Counted from the stretch's first letter, positions 13,721 to 22,810 are shown. The stretch is 37,658 nt of DNA from Streptomyces coryli (GCF_011044975.1 NZ_JAAKZV010000056.1:1-37658), one strand, 5' to 3'. Notes: generated by a model from the letters alone, not told the origin. Program-made: numbers and translations.

Positions 13721-16066
13721 GTGGGCAGGTTCGCACGGCGTACGGTGCTCGGTCTCGGCGTCGGGACCGCGATCGGAGCGGCAGGATTCGGTTACGCGCC
13801 GGCGGCCGGAGCCGCGGACGTGCCCGATGAGGGCGGGGGCGAGTGGGGCCAGGTCCCCGACCCGTTACCGGTCGCCCTGACCGCCCTCTTCGACAACGAC
13901 GGCATCGACCGCTCCGGCGCGGGCGGCGGGAGCTTCGACGGCAGCGGCTACACCTACCCCGGCGAGGAGCTGCCGTCGGGCCGTACCGAAGTCGCCGGCA
14001 TCGTCTTCGACTTCCCGGCCACCTCGGCCGCGGGTGAGAAGAACAACGTCGTCGCCGCAGGCCAGCGCGTCGAGCTCCCCAAGAGCCGCTATCTGTCGCT
14101 GCACTTCCTCGCGGCCTCCAGCTACGGCCCCGCCTCGGGCAGGGCCACCGTCCACTACGCCGACGGCACCACCGCCGAGGCCGCGCTCTCCGCCCCCGAC
14201 TGGTACTCCGGCGGCGGCGAGCTCACCACCCCGTATCGCTACAAGCCCGACGGCACCAAGGACGACCACCAGGTCGCCATCGCCGTCGTCGAACTCGGCC
14301 TCGACCCGGCCCGCGAGGCCGTCGCGCTCACCCTCCCCGCCACCGGCCCCGCCGAGCCGGACAAGGCGGCCCTGCACATCTTCGCGCTCTCCGCGCAACC
14401 GGCCGCCGCGGGCCGGGCGGTGGCGATCCGCAACGCCGCCTCCACCACCTCGCTGCTGGAGGAGTCCGGCGCCCAGAGCGTCGAGGCGACGCTCCTCAAC
14501 GCGGGCGCGGTGTGGCTGACGCCCGCGGACGAGGTCCGGCTCGCGGTCGACGTCGACGGCGCCCGTACGGTCGCGCCCGCCGCCATCCCCCACCTCGGCC
14601 CCGGCGAGCAGGCGCGCGTGCACATCGGCATCCGCAACGGCTCGGGCACCGCCCCCGGCACCACCAAGGACGGCCGGGTCGTCGCGACGGGCCGCGGCGA
14701 GACAGCGGCGGAAACGGCCCGCAAGCTCACGCTCGGCGTCCCCGACTACCAGCCCACGGACGCCTCGCTGATCACCCATCAGGCGCCGCACTGGTTCCAC
14801 CGGGTGAAGTTCGGCATCTTCATCCACTGGGGCGTCTACGCCGTCCCCGCCTGGGCGCCGGTCGGCAAGCAGTACGCCGAGTGGTACTGGCGGCACATGG
14901 ACGACCCCAACAACGCCACCTACGCCCACCACCGCGAGGTCCACGGCGAGGACTTCGTCTACGACGACTTCATCCCCCGGTTCACCGCGGGGCGCTACGA
15001 CCCGCGCTCCTGGGTGGAGCTCTTCCGCGACGCCGGCGCGCAGTACCACGTGCTCACCTCGAAGCACCACGAAGGCTTCGCGCTCTGGGACACCAAGGTC
15101 TCCGACCGCAGCTCGGTGAAGCTGGGCCCGCGCCGCGACCTCATCAAGGAGCTCTTCGACGCCTCCCGCCAGCACACCCCCGAGCTGCACCGCGGCCTGT
15201 ACTTCTCGATGCCGGAGTGGTTCAACCCGGACAACCCCTGGGCCGGGCACGCACCCCGGAATCCGTACACCGGGGAGCCCGTCCCGTACACGGGGTACAC
15301 GGCCGGCAAGGACTACGTGAAGGACTACCAGGCGCCGCAGATGCTCGAGCTCATCCACGGCTACGAGCCGCAGGTCCTCTGGTGCGACATCGGCGGCGTC
15401 AACGACAGCCACCGGGTCCTGGCCGAGTACTTCAACTTCGCCAAGAACCGTCCCAAGCCCCTCGAGGTGACGGTCAACAACCGCTCCGGCATCGGCCCGC
15501 ACGACTTCACGACCCCCGAGTACGAGACGTACGAGAACACCGTCGTCGCCAAGTGGGAGGCCAGCCGCGGCCTCGACCCCTACTCCTACGGCTACAACGC
15601 CGCGACGCCCGACGACCAGTACATGACGGCCGAGGAGATCGTTCACAGCCTCGTCGACATCGTCAGCAAGAACGGCAACTTCCTCCTCGACATCGGTCCC
15701 AAGGCCGACGGCACCATCCCCGCCATCATGGAGCGGCGGCTGCGCGAGACCGGTGCCTGGCTGAAGGTCAACGGCGAGTCGATCTACGGCACCACCTACT
15801 GGTCCCGGATGGCCCAGCTGGGCGAGGACCTGCGCTTCACCGTCAAGCCGGACGCCTTCTACATTCACTCGCTTGCCAAGCCGGGCGCCACTCTGACGGT
15901 CGAGGCCCCGGTGCCGGTCAGGGAGGGCGACAAGGTGACCATGCTGGGCTATCCGCGGCCGCTCAACTTCGCGCTCCACAACGGCGCGTTGGTCATCGAC
16001 GTGCCGGCCGCGGCCCGCGACGCCGGGGAGCACGCCTGGGTCTTCAAGGTGACCTGGGCTCGTTGA
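13721..16066 (+). CDS. Tat-exported GH29 alpha-L-fucosidase
   Basis: Secreted 781-aa fucosidase. A twin-arginine signal (MGRFARRTVLGLGVG, then a hydrophobic run to GAADVPDE) supports the GTG at 13721, which has GGAGG five bases upstream; the ATG at 13667 would only add a poor leader. Residues about 45-230 resemble the beta-sandwich found in front of actinomycete GH29 enzymes, and about 235-330 a NEW3-like domain. The GH29 barrel starts near 355 with WFHRVKFGIFIHWGVYAVPAW. It includes VLTSKHHEGFALWDTK and the putative nucleophile D556 in VLWCDIGG. The acid/base residue is not assigned. Codon 49 is TTA (13865-13867), the rare codon read by the bldA tRNA, which suggests developmental control. 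Confidence 0.88.
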   Translation: MGRFARRTVLGLGVGTAIGAAGFGYAPAAGAADVPDEGGGEWGQVPDPLPVALTALFDNDGIDRSGAGGGSFDGSGYTYPGEELPSGRTEVAGIVFDFPATSAAGEKNNVVAAGQRVELPKSRYLSLHFLAASSYGPASGRATVHYADGTTAEAALSAPDWYSGGGELTTPYRYKPDGTKDDHQVAIAVVELGLDPAREAVALTLPATGPAEPDKAALHIFALSAQPAAAGRAVAIRNAASTTSLLEESGAQSVEATLLNAGAVWLTPADEVRLAVDVDGARTVAPAAIPHLGPGEQARVHIGIRNGSGTAPGTTKDGRVVATGRGETAAETARKLTLGVPDYQPTDASLITHQAPHWFHRVKFGIFIHWGVYAVPAWAPVGKQYAEWYWRHMDDPNNATYAHHREVHGEDFVYDDFIPRFTAGRYDPRSWVELFRDAGAQYHVLTSKHHEGFALWDTKVSDRSSVKLGPRRDLIKELFDASRQHTPELHRGLYFSMPEWFNPDNPWAGHAPRNPYTGEPVPYTGYTAGKDYVKDYQAPQMLELIHGYEPQVLWCDIGGVNDSHRVLAEYFNFAKNRPKPLEVTVNNRSGIGPHDFTTPEYETYENTVVAKWEASRGLDPYSYGYNAATPDDQYMTAEEIVHSLVDIVSKNGNFLLDIGPKADGTIPAIMERRLRETGAWLKVNGESIYGTTYWSRMAQLGEDLRFTVKPDAFYIHSLAKPGATLTVEAPVPVREGDKVTMLGYPRPLNFALHNGALVIDVPAAARDAGEHAWVFKVTWAR

Positions 16067-16152
16067 CACGGCCTTACGCCGGACCGTGATCCTCCGTCAT
16101 CATGCTCCACCAGATCCGTACCCTGACGGCCTCAACGGAGAGGATCCGACCC

Positions 16153-17598
16153 ATGGCAGGGCTCTGGAGCACCCAAGGCGTGCTGCGCCGCAAGCCGATC
16201 GAACGCATCGATGAGACCGAGGTCGCCGAGGGCACCCAGCTGCACAAGGCGCTCGGCCTGTGGCAGCTGACGGCCATCGGCGTCGGCGGCATCATCGGCG
16301 CGGGCATCTTCGCCCTCGCCGGCGCGGTCGCCAACGGCACGGCGGGACCGGCGGTGCTGATCTCGTTCCTGATCGCGGGCGTGGCGAGCGCGGCGGCGGC
16401 GCTGTCGTACGCGGAGTTCGCGGGCATGATCCCGAAGGCGGGCTCGGCGTACACGTACGGCTATGCCGTGCTCGGCGAGCTGGCCGGCTGGTTCATCGGC
16501 TGGGACCTGCTGCTGGAGTACACGGCGATCGTGGCCGTCGTGGCCATCGGCATCTCCGGCTACTTCTCCTTCCTCGTGGACTCGATGGGCGCCGAGCTGC
16601 CCGCCTGGATGCTCGGCGCCCCCGGCACCGGCGACGGGCACAAGGTCGACCTGTTCGCCGTGCTGCTGTGCCTGCTGGTGGCGTATCTGCTGAACCTCGG
16701 CATCAAGTCCGCCGCCCGCTTCGAGACGATCGTCGTGGTGCTGAAGGTCCTGGTGGTGCTGCTGGTGATCGGCGTCGGCGTCTTCCACATCGACACCGGC
16801 AACTACAACCCCTTCTTCCCGTACGGCGTGGGCGGGGCCTTCACCGGCGCGGCCACGGTCTTCTTCGCCGTCTTCGGCTACGACGCGATGTCGACGGCCG
16901 CCGAGGAGTCGAAGGAATCGCAGAAGCACATGCCGAAGGCGATCATCTACTCGCTCGCCATCTCGATGGTGCTGTACGTGCTCGCCTGCCTGGTCCTGAC
17001 CGGCATGCAGAACTACAAGGAGGTCGACCCGGAGAGCGGCTTCTCGACGGCCTTCGAGTCGGTGGGCCTGGGCGGGCTCGCGAATGTCATCGCCATCGGC
17101 GCGATCATCGGCATCCTCACCGTCATGTTCACCTTCATGCTCGGCGTCACCCGGGTGTGGTTCAGCATGTCGCGCGACGGGCTGCTGCCCGCCTGGTTCG
17201 CGAAGACCCACCCGGAGCGGAAGGTACCGACCCGCGTCACCTGGATCGTCGGCATCGGCTCCGCGCTCATCGCTGGCTTCGTGAAGATCGGCGAGGCGGC
17301 CGAGCTCACCAACATCGGCATCCTGCTGGCGTTCATGGTGGTCTGCGTCGCCGTGGTCGTGCTGCGCTACCGCCGCCCGGACATCCCGCGCACGTTCCGC
17401 TGCCCGTGGATGCCGGTGGTGCCGATTCTCGGCGTCGGCTTCTCGATCTGGCTGGTGACGTTCCTGAAGTGGCAGACCTGGGTGCGCTTCGGGGTGTGGT
17501 TCGCGCTCGGGATGATCGTGTACTTCGGGTACTCCTACCGGCGCTCGGTGCTGGCCCGGCAGGGACCTGAGGAGGTCACTGACTCCGCACACCGCTGA
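16153..17598 (+). CDS. APC-superfamily amino acid permease (cationic amino acid transporter type)
   Basis: A 481-aa membrane protein with about 12 helices. Seen: the first helix AIGVGGIIGAGIFALAGAVA with the conserved unwound GxGIGAGIF motif near 39-50; the loop FFAVFGYDAMSTAAEESKESQKHMPKAI, characteristic of YfnA/CAT-type transporters; and MFTFMLGVTRVWFSMSRDGLLP. A soluble N-terminal stretch of about 28 residues precedes helix 1, as in cationic amino acid transporters. The start at 16153 is preferred over the ATG at 16102 because GGAGAGG lies about 9 bases upstream. The last 23 bases overlap the convergent ankyrin gene. The substrate is not determined beyond amino acids. Confidence 0.87.
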   Translation: MAGLWSTQGVLRRKPIERIDETEVAEGTQLHKALGLWQLTAIGVGGIIGAGIFALAGAVANGTAGPAVLISFLIAGVASAAAALSYAEFAGMIPKAGSAYTYGYAVLGELAGWFIGWDLLLEYTAIVAVVAIGISGYFSFLVDSMGAELPAWMLGAPGTGDGHKVDLFAVLLCLLVAYLLNLGIKSAARFETIVVVLKVLVVLLVIGVGVFHIDTGNYNPFFPYGVGGAFTGAATVFFAVFGYDAMSTAAEESKESQKHMPKAIIYSLAISMVLYVLACLVLTGMQNYKEVDPESGFSTAFESVGLGGLANVIAIGAIIGILTVMFTFMLGVTRVWFSMSRDGLLPAWFAKTHPERKVPTRVTWIVGIGSALIAGFVKIGEAAELTNIGILLAFMVVCVAVVVLRYRRPDIPRTFRCPWMPVVPILGVGFSIWLVTFLKWQTWVRFGVWFALGMIVYFGYSYRRSVLARQGPEEVTDSAHR

Positions 17599-18334
17599 GC
17601 AGGTCGACGATGGCCGCGTGCCCGGTCTGGATGTCGGACCAGGCGCGCGGCTCGTCCTCCCCGGCGAGCATCAGCTCGGCGACCAGCACCCGCGAGTCGT
17701 CATCGGCGGTCTCCTCGCGCACCACGACCCGCTCGCCGGGCTGGGTCTCGTGCCCGAACCTGACCTGGTGCCGCAGCCGGCTCTCCAGATCGACGCCGAC
17801 CAGCGGCAGGGTAAGTTCGCGGGCGGTCAGGCCCTCGTCGTCGCGGGCGTCGCGGTCCGCGCCCGCGGCGAGCAGCGCCTCGACGATACGGAGTGAGCCG
17901 CGCTCGGCGGCCCGGTGCAGCGGCGTGCGGCCGGCGGGGTCGGCGAGGTCCGTACGGGCGCCGCGGTCGAGGAGCAGGAGCGCGGTGGCGGTGTGGCCGT
18001 TGCCCGCGGCCCACAGCAGCGCGGTGTTGCCGTCCCACTCGACCAGGTCGGCGTCCGCGCCGCCGTCGAGCAGGGTCGCGGCGACGTCGGTGTAGCCCCA
18101 GGCGGCCGCGGCACACAGCGGCAGCCCGTCGGTGGGATCGGCGCCCGGTGCGTCCGGGAAGGCGCCGGCGTCGAGCAGCGTACGGACGAGATCGGCGCGG
18201 CCCCCGACGGCCGCCTCGTAGAGCGGCCCGCGCAGGGCCGCAACGGGGTCCGGACCCTCGGCGAGCAGTCGCTCGAGGGCCCGGGCGTCGCCATCGTAAA
18301 CAGCCTCCATGAGGCGGGCGCTGCGGTCGTCCAT
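17576..18334 (-). CDS. Ankyrin-repeat protein
   Basis: A 252-aa soluble protein made mainly of ankyrin repeats (about residues 3-165). Seen: LYEAAVGGRADLVRTLLDAGA, LCAAAAWGYTDVAATLLDGGA, ALLWAAGNGHTATALLLLDRGA and PLHRAAERGSLRIVEALLAAGA, each with the usual GxTPLxxAAxxGxxxxVxxLLxxGAd pattern. The C-terminal 80 residues hold no motif that I recognise. There is no signal peptide or membrane segment. It is convergent with the permease. A YiaA/B-type gene lies 38 bases upstream on the same strand and may share its transcript. Function beyond protein-protein contact is unknown. Confidence 0.85.
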   Translation of the reverse strand: MDDRSARLMEAVYDGDARALERLLAEGPDPVAALRGPLYEAAVGGRADLVRTLLDAGAFPDAPGADPTDGLPLCAAAAWGYTDVAATLLDGGADADLVEWDGNTALLWAAGNGHTATALLLLDRGARTDLADPAGRTPLHRAAERGSLRIVEALLAAGADRDARDDEGLTARELTLPLVGVDLESRLRHQVRFGHETQPGERVVVREETADDDSRVLVAELMLAGEDEPRAWSDIQTGHAAIVDLLSGVRSQ

Positions 18335-18372
18335 GCCCCCGAGTATGCGGTGCGCGGGGGCTTCGCGCGCCT

Positions 18373-18666
18373 TCAGTGCTTGCTGGGGTCGTACGGGTCG
18401 TGCTCGCTCAGGATCTTGTCGATGCGGGCCTGCTCGACCCGCGACGTGACGGACTCCGTCTCCTGCCGGTCGCGGATGCACTTCGCGAGGGTGAAGGCGG
18501 AGGTGGTGACGAAGACGAGCCCGATCGCGAGGAAGCCACGGGCCCATTCGTCCAGAGGCAGCTTGGCGATGCCGTACGCCATGGCCAGAAGCGCGATCCC
18601 GAAGGAGATCGCGGCTTGCATCAGGAAGGCGGCCGTCGGCCGCTGCGTGCTGGGTGGAGTACTCAT
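18373..18666 (-). CDS. YiaA/YiaB-like small membrane protein
   Basis: A 97-aa protein with two hydrophobic segments, about residues 12-33 (AAFLMQAAISFGIALLAMAYGIA) and 43-63 (FLAIGLVFVTTSAFTLAKCIRD). The linker LPLDEWARG between them fits the YiaA/YiaB two-helix domain. A charged C-terminal tail follows (ETESVTSRVEQARIDKILSEHD). The start at 18666 (MSTPPS) is preferred to the upstream 18687. Molecular function is unknown for the family. Confidence 0.75.
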   Translation of the reverse strand: MSTPPSTQRPTAAFLMQAAISFGIALLAMAYGIAKLPLDEWARGFLAIGLVFVTTSAFTLAKCIRDRQETESVTSRVEQARIDKILSEHDPYDPSKH

Positions 18667-18776
18667 GGGCGCCAGCCTCCCGCGCACGCCGGGCGCTCAC
18701 ATGAGTACGGCTACTCAACTCCCTTTGAGTCGCGGGTCGGAGACGTGAATGAGCCGGGGCCGGACAGGTGAACGAA

Positions 18777-18819
18777 ATTGGTCCGGACCATTGACAGGTC
18801 CAGACCACGCTTCTACCTT
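18777..18819 (+). promoter_or_regulatory. Chitinase promoter with two DasR-type dre sites around the -35 box
   Basis: TTGACA (18791-18796), 17 bases, then TACCTT (18814-18819) make a good vegetative promoter. ATTGGTCCGGACCATT (18777-18792) has a perfect 12-base palindromic core. ACAGGTCCAGACCACG (18794-18809) is a second copy 17 bases on. Both resemble the Streptomyces dre consensus ACTGGTCTAGACCACT and the direct repeats known to give chitin induction and glucose repression. Regulation by DasR is inferred. Confidence 0.8.
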
Positions 18820-18873
18820 CTTCGCTTGTCGTGACCATGCCTGCACAGGCACCGGACAAGCTGGAGACCCCCC

Positions 18874-19857
18874 ATGAAAGCCAGCCGATCCCTCCTCGCG
18901 GCCGCCGCCGCGGCGACCCTTCTCGCCGGCGCCCTCGGCGCCAACACCGCCTTCGCCGAACCCGAGCCCGACGCCGGCCCCAAAGCCGCCCTCCCCGGCG
19001 CCCCGTATCTCTACGAGGGCTGGGGCGACCCGCCGAGCCCGACTTCCGTCATGAGCGCCACCGGCATCAAGGCCTTCACCATGGCGTTCATGCTCTCCGG
19101 CGGCGGCTGCGAGCCGTCCTGGGACAGCCAGCGCCCGCTCACCGGCGGCGTCGACGAGCAGGCCATCAAGGACATCCAGGGTGCGGGCGGCAACGTCCAG
19201 ATATCCTTCGGCGGCTGGCAGGGCAACAAGCTCGGCCCCAACTGCTCCAGCCCGGAGGCGTACGCGGGCGCCGTGCAGAAGGTCATCGACGCCTACAAGC
19301 CGGCCGCCGTCGACTTCGACATCGAGAACACCGATGAATTCGAGAACTACGAGGTGCAGGACCGCATCCTCGCAGGGCTGAAGATCGTGAAGGAGAAGAA
19401 TCCCGGCACCCAGGTGGTGGTCACCTTCGGCACCACGACCACCGGGCCGAACGCCCACGGCAAGCGGCTGATCGAGAAGTCGAAGGAGCTGGGCACCGGG
19501 ATTGACAACTACACGATCATGCCGTTCGACTTCGGCGGCAGCGACATGTACCAGGACACGGTGAACGCCTCCGAGGGCCTGAAGGCCGCCCTCAAGACGG
19601 CCTTCGGCTGGTCGGACGCCGAGGCGTACGCGCACATGGGCATCTCCGGCATGAACGGGCTGTCCGACCAGCAGGAGACCACCTCCCCGGAGACCTGGAC
19701 CAAGATCCGCGACTGGGCCAAGTCCAAGGGCCTGACCCGCCTCGCGTACTGGTCCGTCAACCGCGACCGGCCCTGCCCCGGCGGCGGCGTGACGTCCAAC
19801 TGCAGCGGCATCGCCCAGCAGGAGTGGGAGTTCACGAAGATCACGGCCGGGTTCTGA
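18874..19857 (+). CDS. Secreted GH18 chitinase-type glycoside hydrolase
   Basis: A 327-aa secreted enzyme with a Sec signal peptide (about 1-28, ending near TAFAEPEP) and a single GH18 catalytic domain without an attached chitin-binding module. Seen: QISFGGWQGN, corresponding to the SxGG strand; the catalytic DFDIE at residues 147-151, with E151 as acid/base; and MPFDFGG near 213. Lower G+C at wobble positions is not apparent. The promoter carries two dre-like sites, which supports a role in chitin/GlcNAc use. An endo-N-acetylglucosaminidase activity cannot be excluded from sequence alone, since both use the same motif. It overlaps the convergent hydrolase gene by 17 bases. Confidence 0.87.
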   Translation: MKASRSLLAAAAAATLLAGALGANTAFAEPEPDAGPKAALPGAPYLYEGWGDPPSPTSVMSATGIKAFTMAFMLSGGGCEPSWDSQRPLTGGVDEQAIKDIQGAGGNVQISFGGWQGNKLGPNCSSPEAYAGAVQKVIDAYKPAAVDFDIENTDEFENYEVQDRILAGLKIVKEKNPGTQVVVTFGTTTTGPNAHGKRLIEKSKELGTGIDNYTIMPFDFGGSDMYQDTVNASEGLKAALKTAFGWSDAEAYAHMGISGMNGLSDQQETTSPETWTKIRDWAKSKGLTRLAYWSVNRDRPCPGGGVTSNCSGIAQQEWEFTKITAGF

Positions 19858-21202
19858 GCGCGCAGTCGTTCACCGCGCCCCTCGCATACGGCACCGTCCC
19901 GCTCTCCGGCGGGGCGGTGCCGCGCTCCGTCCAGGCGGCCAGCGCGTCGAACGCGGTGCGGAAGCAGGGCAGCAGGGGACGCAGCCGGTCGGGGTGGGTG
20001 TCGTAGAGGCCGTCGACGTGGGTGCCGCCCTCGATCCGGTAGTAGCGGTGAAGGTCGCCGCGGCCCCGGTCGGCGGTCATGCGGGCGTAGACGTCGGAGT
20101 CGGTGCCGATCGGCAGCAGGGTGTCGAGGTCGCCGTGGAGGGTGAGCAGCGGCTTGCCGATGCGGCCGGTGAGCGCGACGCGGGCGACGGCGCGGTGGAC
20201 GGAGTCCGGGCGGTCGGCGTAGTCGTAGACGGCGTCGGACGGGCACGGGGCGAGGATCTCGGCCGTCGTCGAACCGGCCGTGGGGCCCGGGCACTTCGGG
20301 TCGTACGCCGGGTCGAACTCGGCCCGGTAGGTCTTCTGCGTGATGCCCCAGTAGTTCTGCCGGTGGTACGGCCAGAGGAACTCGGTCTCCGGCGCGAAGC
20401 CGGCGGCGTGCAGGTCGGCGTCCGTCGCCGTGCCGAGCTGGTGGGCGACCGCGGTGGGGAGCACAGTGAGAGGGTTCGGGCCGCGGGTGGTCCACAGGGT
20501 GCCCTCCCAGTCGACGCCGCCGTCGTAAAGGGCCGGGTGGTTCTCGAGCTGCCAGCGGGTGAGGTAGCCGCCGTTGGAGATGCCGGTCATGTAGGTGCGG
20601 CGGGGGGCGTGGCCGTAGGCGCGGGTGGCGGCGGCTTTGGCGGCGCGGGTGAGCTGGGTGGTGCGGTGGTTCCACTCGGCGACGGCGTCGCCGGGGCGGC
20701 GGCCGTCGGCGTAGAAGTTCGGGCCCGTATTGCCCTTGTCGGTGGCGGCGAAGGCGTAGCCGCGGGCGAGGGCCCAGTCGGAGATCAGGGGGTCGAGGGC
20801 GTACTGGCGGCGGTTGCCCGGGGCGCCGGTGACGACGAGGCCGCCGTTCCAGCGGGCGGGCAGGCGCAGCACGAACTGGGAGTCGTGGTCCCAGCGGTGG
20901 TGGGTGTTGGTGCGGGAGGTGTCCGGGAAATAGCCGTCTACCTGGACGCCCGGCACGCCGCTGGGGTTGGCCGTGCCCCTGGCGGTGAGGCCGGCCCAGT
21001 CCGCCGGGTCGGTATGGGCGGTGCCGGCGAGGGCGGCTGAGGTGAGGTCGTCCAGGCAGGCGGTCGTCTGGTGGGCGGCGCCCGGCACTTCGGGTCTGCC
21101 GACGCCCGCGCATCCGGTCGTGGTGGGTGCGGCCCCGGCGGGCGCCGCCGCCGCGATGAGGGCGGCGATGGCGAGGAAAGCGGCTGTGCGAGGCCTGGTC
21201 AT
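19841..21202 (-). CDS. Secreted alpha/beta hydrolase (tannase / 3-hydroxybutyrate oligomer hydrolase-like)
   Basis: A 453-aa exported serine hydrolase. A clear signal peptide (MTRPRTAAFLAIAALIAAAA, cleaved near GAAPTT) sets the start at 21202, which has GGGAGG nine bases upstream. Seen: nucleophile S209 in TGISNGGYL, an Asp in LTLHGDLDTLLPIG, and a His in IEGGTHVDGLYD, giving a Ser-Asp-His triad in the right order. Conserved blocks DHDSQFVLRLPARWNGG and TDKGNTGPNFYADG precede the nucleophile. The ester substrate is not clear: the fold suggests polyphenol ester or polyester oligomer hydrolysis. It is divergent from the sulfatase. Confidence 0.78.
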   Translation of the reverse strand: MTRPRTAAFLAIAALIAAAAPAGAAPTTTGCAGVGRPEVPGAAHQTTACLDDLTSAALAGTAHTDPADWAGLTARGTANPSGVPGVQVDGYFPDTSRTNTHHRWDHDSQFVLRLPARWNGGLVVTGAPGNRRQYALDPLISDWALARGYAFAATDKGNTGPNFYADGRRPGDAVAEWNHRTTQLTRAAKAAATRAYGHAPRRTYMTGISNGGYLTRWQLENHPALYDGGVDWEGTLWTTRGPNPLTVLPTAVAHQLGTATDADLHAAGFAPETEFLWPYHRQNYWGITQKTYRAEFDPAYDPKCPGPTAGSTTAEILAPCPSDAVYDYADRPDSVHRAVARVALTGRIGKPLLTLHGDLDTLLPIGTDSDVYARMTADRGRGDLHRYYRIEGGTHVDGLYDTHPDRLRPLLPCFRTAFDALAAWTERGTAPPESGTVPYARGAVNDCALRTRP

Positions 21203-21234
21203 CCGGTGCGGTCCTCCCGTAAAGGGGGTTGGTG

Positions 21235-21247
21235 GGTTCCGGGAACC
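21235..21247. promoter_or_regulatory. Perfect 13-base palindrome in the hydrolase/sulfatase divergent gap
   Basis: GGTTCCGGGAACC lies 33 bases from the hydrolase start and about 165 from the sulfatase start. It could be a repressor site for the hydrolase gene. No regulator gene is adjacent, and no promoter boxes could be assigned with confidence in the rest of this 210-base gap. Confidence 0.35.
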
Positions 21248-21412
21248 GTAGAGCGGAGTGCGGCGGCCGCCATGGGGAGCGGCGCACACAGTTGCCGGGG
21301 CGGAGGTGTGGTGCGGTGCCACAGGATTTTCATGCGGCGTACATGGCCTTGCGGGGCGTACGGCGTGACGATGACTCATGCCCGATGCCCCACCGACCCC
21401 GGGAGCCCCAAG

Positions 21413-22810
21413 GTGCCCAACCGCCGCCAGTTCCTCGCCGGTTCAGCCGCCGCGCTCGGCCTCGCCGCGCTACCGTCCCGCCCTGCCGGGGCGGCGGGGC
21501 GGGAGCGGCGCCCGAATGTCGTGCTCGTCCTCGCGGACGATCTCGGATACGGCGAGCTGGGGTCGTACGGGCAGTGGCAGATCCGCACGCCGCGGCTGGA
21601 CCGGCTCGCCGCCGAAGGGCTGCGCTTCACCAGCGCCTACGCGGCCGCCGCGGTGTGCGCGCCGTCCCGTGCGTCGCTGCTGACGGGGCTGCACGGCGGG
21701 CACGCGACCGTGCGGGAGAACCCCTTCGGTGGGCCGCAGGGTTCGCTCACCGCCGATGACACCACCTTCGCGGAGGTGCTGGCGGCACGCGGCTATCGCA
21801 CGGGCTGCTTCGGGAAGTGGGGCTTCGGGCCCGAGGAGGCCGGGCAGGAGAGCCATCCGAACGCCCGCGGCTTCGACGAGTTCTTCGGCTACATCACGCA
21901 CGGGCACGCGCACGACTATTACCCGGAGTATCTCTGGCACAACGGCGACCGCGTCGAGCTGCCGGAGAACGCGGACGGCAAGAAGAGCACCTACGCCCCC
22001 GATCTCTTCACCTCCCGCGCCCTGGACTTCATCGAGGGCGCGGACCAGGACCCCTTCCTGCTGCTGCTCACGCCGAATGTCCCGCATGCCCCGAGCGATG
22101 CCCCGCGCACCGGTGCGTACGACGATCAGCCCTGGCCGGAGGCGGACAAGGGGCATGCCGAGCAGGTCTCGTATCTCGACCGCACGGTGGGCGCCATCGT
22201 GGACCGGCTGCGCGAGCTGGGCCTGGAGCGCGACACGGTCCTGCTGGTGACCAGCGACAACGGCCCGCACGAGGAGGGCGGCTTCAACCCGGACCGCTTC
22301 GACGCGAACGGCCCGCTGCGCGGCTACAAGCGCAACCTCTACGAGGGCGGCATCCGCGTCCCGCTCCTCGCCTGGTCCCCCGGCCGCGTCTCCCCCGGCA
22401 CGTCGGCGCGCCCGACGCCGCTCATCGACCTCCTCCCGACCTTCGCCGACCTCGCGGGCGGCACGGCACCCGCCGGCATCGACGGCCGCTCGGTGGCACC
22501 CCTCCTCACCGGTACGGGTCCCGCGCCCGAGCACCGGTCGCTGTACTGGTACCGCAACGACCCGGGCTCGACGCCGCGCGCGAACGAGGCCGACGACGGG
22601 CGCATCCTGCGGCTCGCGGAGGCGGCGAGGTCCGGGGACTTCAAGGCGGTGCGGTTCGCGCCGGGGCGGGACCGGACGGTGCCGGACGAGCAGTGGGAGG
22701 TCGAGCTGTACCACCTGGCCTCGGACCCGGGCGAGCGGACGAACGTGGCCGGACGGTATCCGCGGGTCACGAAGCGCCTGGTGGCGGAGATGCGGGCGGC
22801 CTGGACGTAA
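21413..22810 (+). CDS. Tat-exported arylsulfatase-type sulfatase
   Basis: A 465-aa formylglycine-dependent sulfatase. The GTG at 21413 has GGGAG seven bases upstream and gives a compact Tat signal MPNRRQFLAGSAAALGLAAL; the ATG at 21371 would put 14 extra residues before it. Seen: the metal-binding Asp pair in VLVLADDLGYGELGSYG; the C-x-P-S-R motif at 82-86 (CAPSR), whose Cys becomes formylglycine; GKWGFGP, holding the active-site Lys; and TSDNGPHEEGG, holding the distal Asp-Asn metal ligands. The substrate (sulfated glycan or aryl sulfate) cannot be told. It lies near other secreted glycan-active genes. Confidence 0.88.
   Translation: MPNRRQFLAGSAAALGLAALPSRPAGAAGRERRPNVVLVLADDLGYGELGSYGQWQIRTPRLDRLAAEGLRFTSAYAAAAVCAPSRASLLTGLHGGHATVRENPFGGPQGSLTADDTTFAEVLAARGYRTGCFGKWGFGPEEAGQESHPNARGFDEFFGYITHGHAHDYYPEYLWHNGDRVELPENADGKKSTYAPDLFTSRALDFIEGADQDPFLLLLTPNVPHAPSDAPRTGAYDDQPWPEADKGHAEQVSYLDRTVGAIVDRLRELGLERDTVLLVTSDNGPHEEGGFNPDRFDANGPLRGYKRNLYEGGIRVPLLAWSPGRVSPGTSARPTPLIDLLPTFADLAGGTAPAGIDGRSVAPLLTGTGPAPEHRSLYWYRNDPGSTPRANEADDGRILRLAEAARSGDFKAVRFAPGRDRTVPDEQWEVELYHLASDPGERTNVAGRYPRVTKRLVAEMRAAWT

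Noticed and set aside
13865-16069. Long open frame on the minus strand across the fucosidase gene.
   Set aside because: No family motifs, heavily biased composition, and exact coverage of a strongly supported GH29 gene.
16067-16152. CACGG/CCGTG inverted repeat after the fucosidase gene as a terminator.
   Set aside because: The stem is only about five pairs with mismatches and no T-run; too weak to list.
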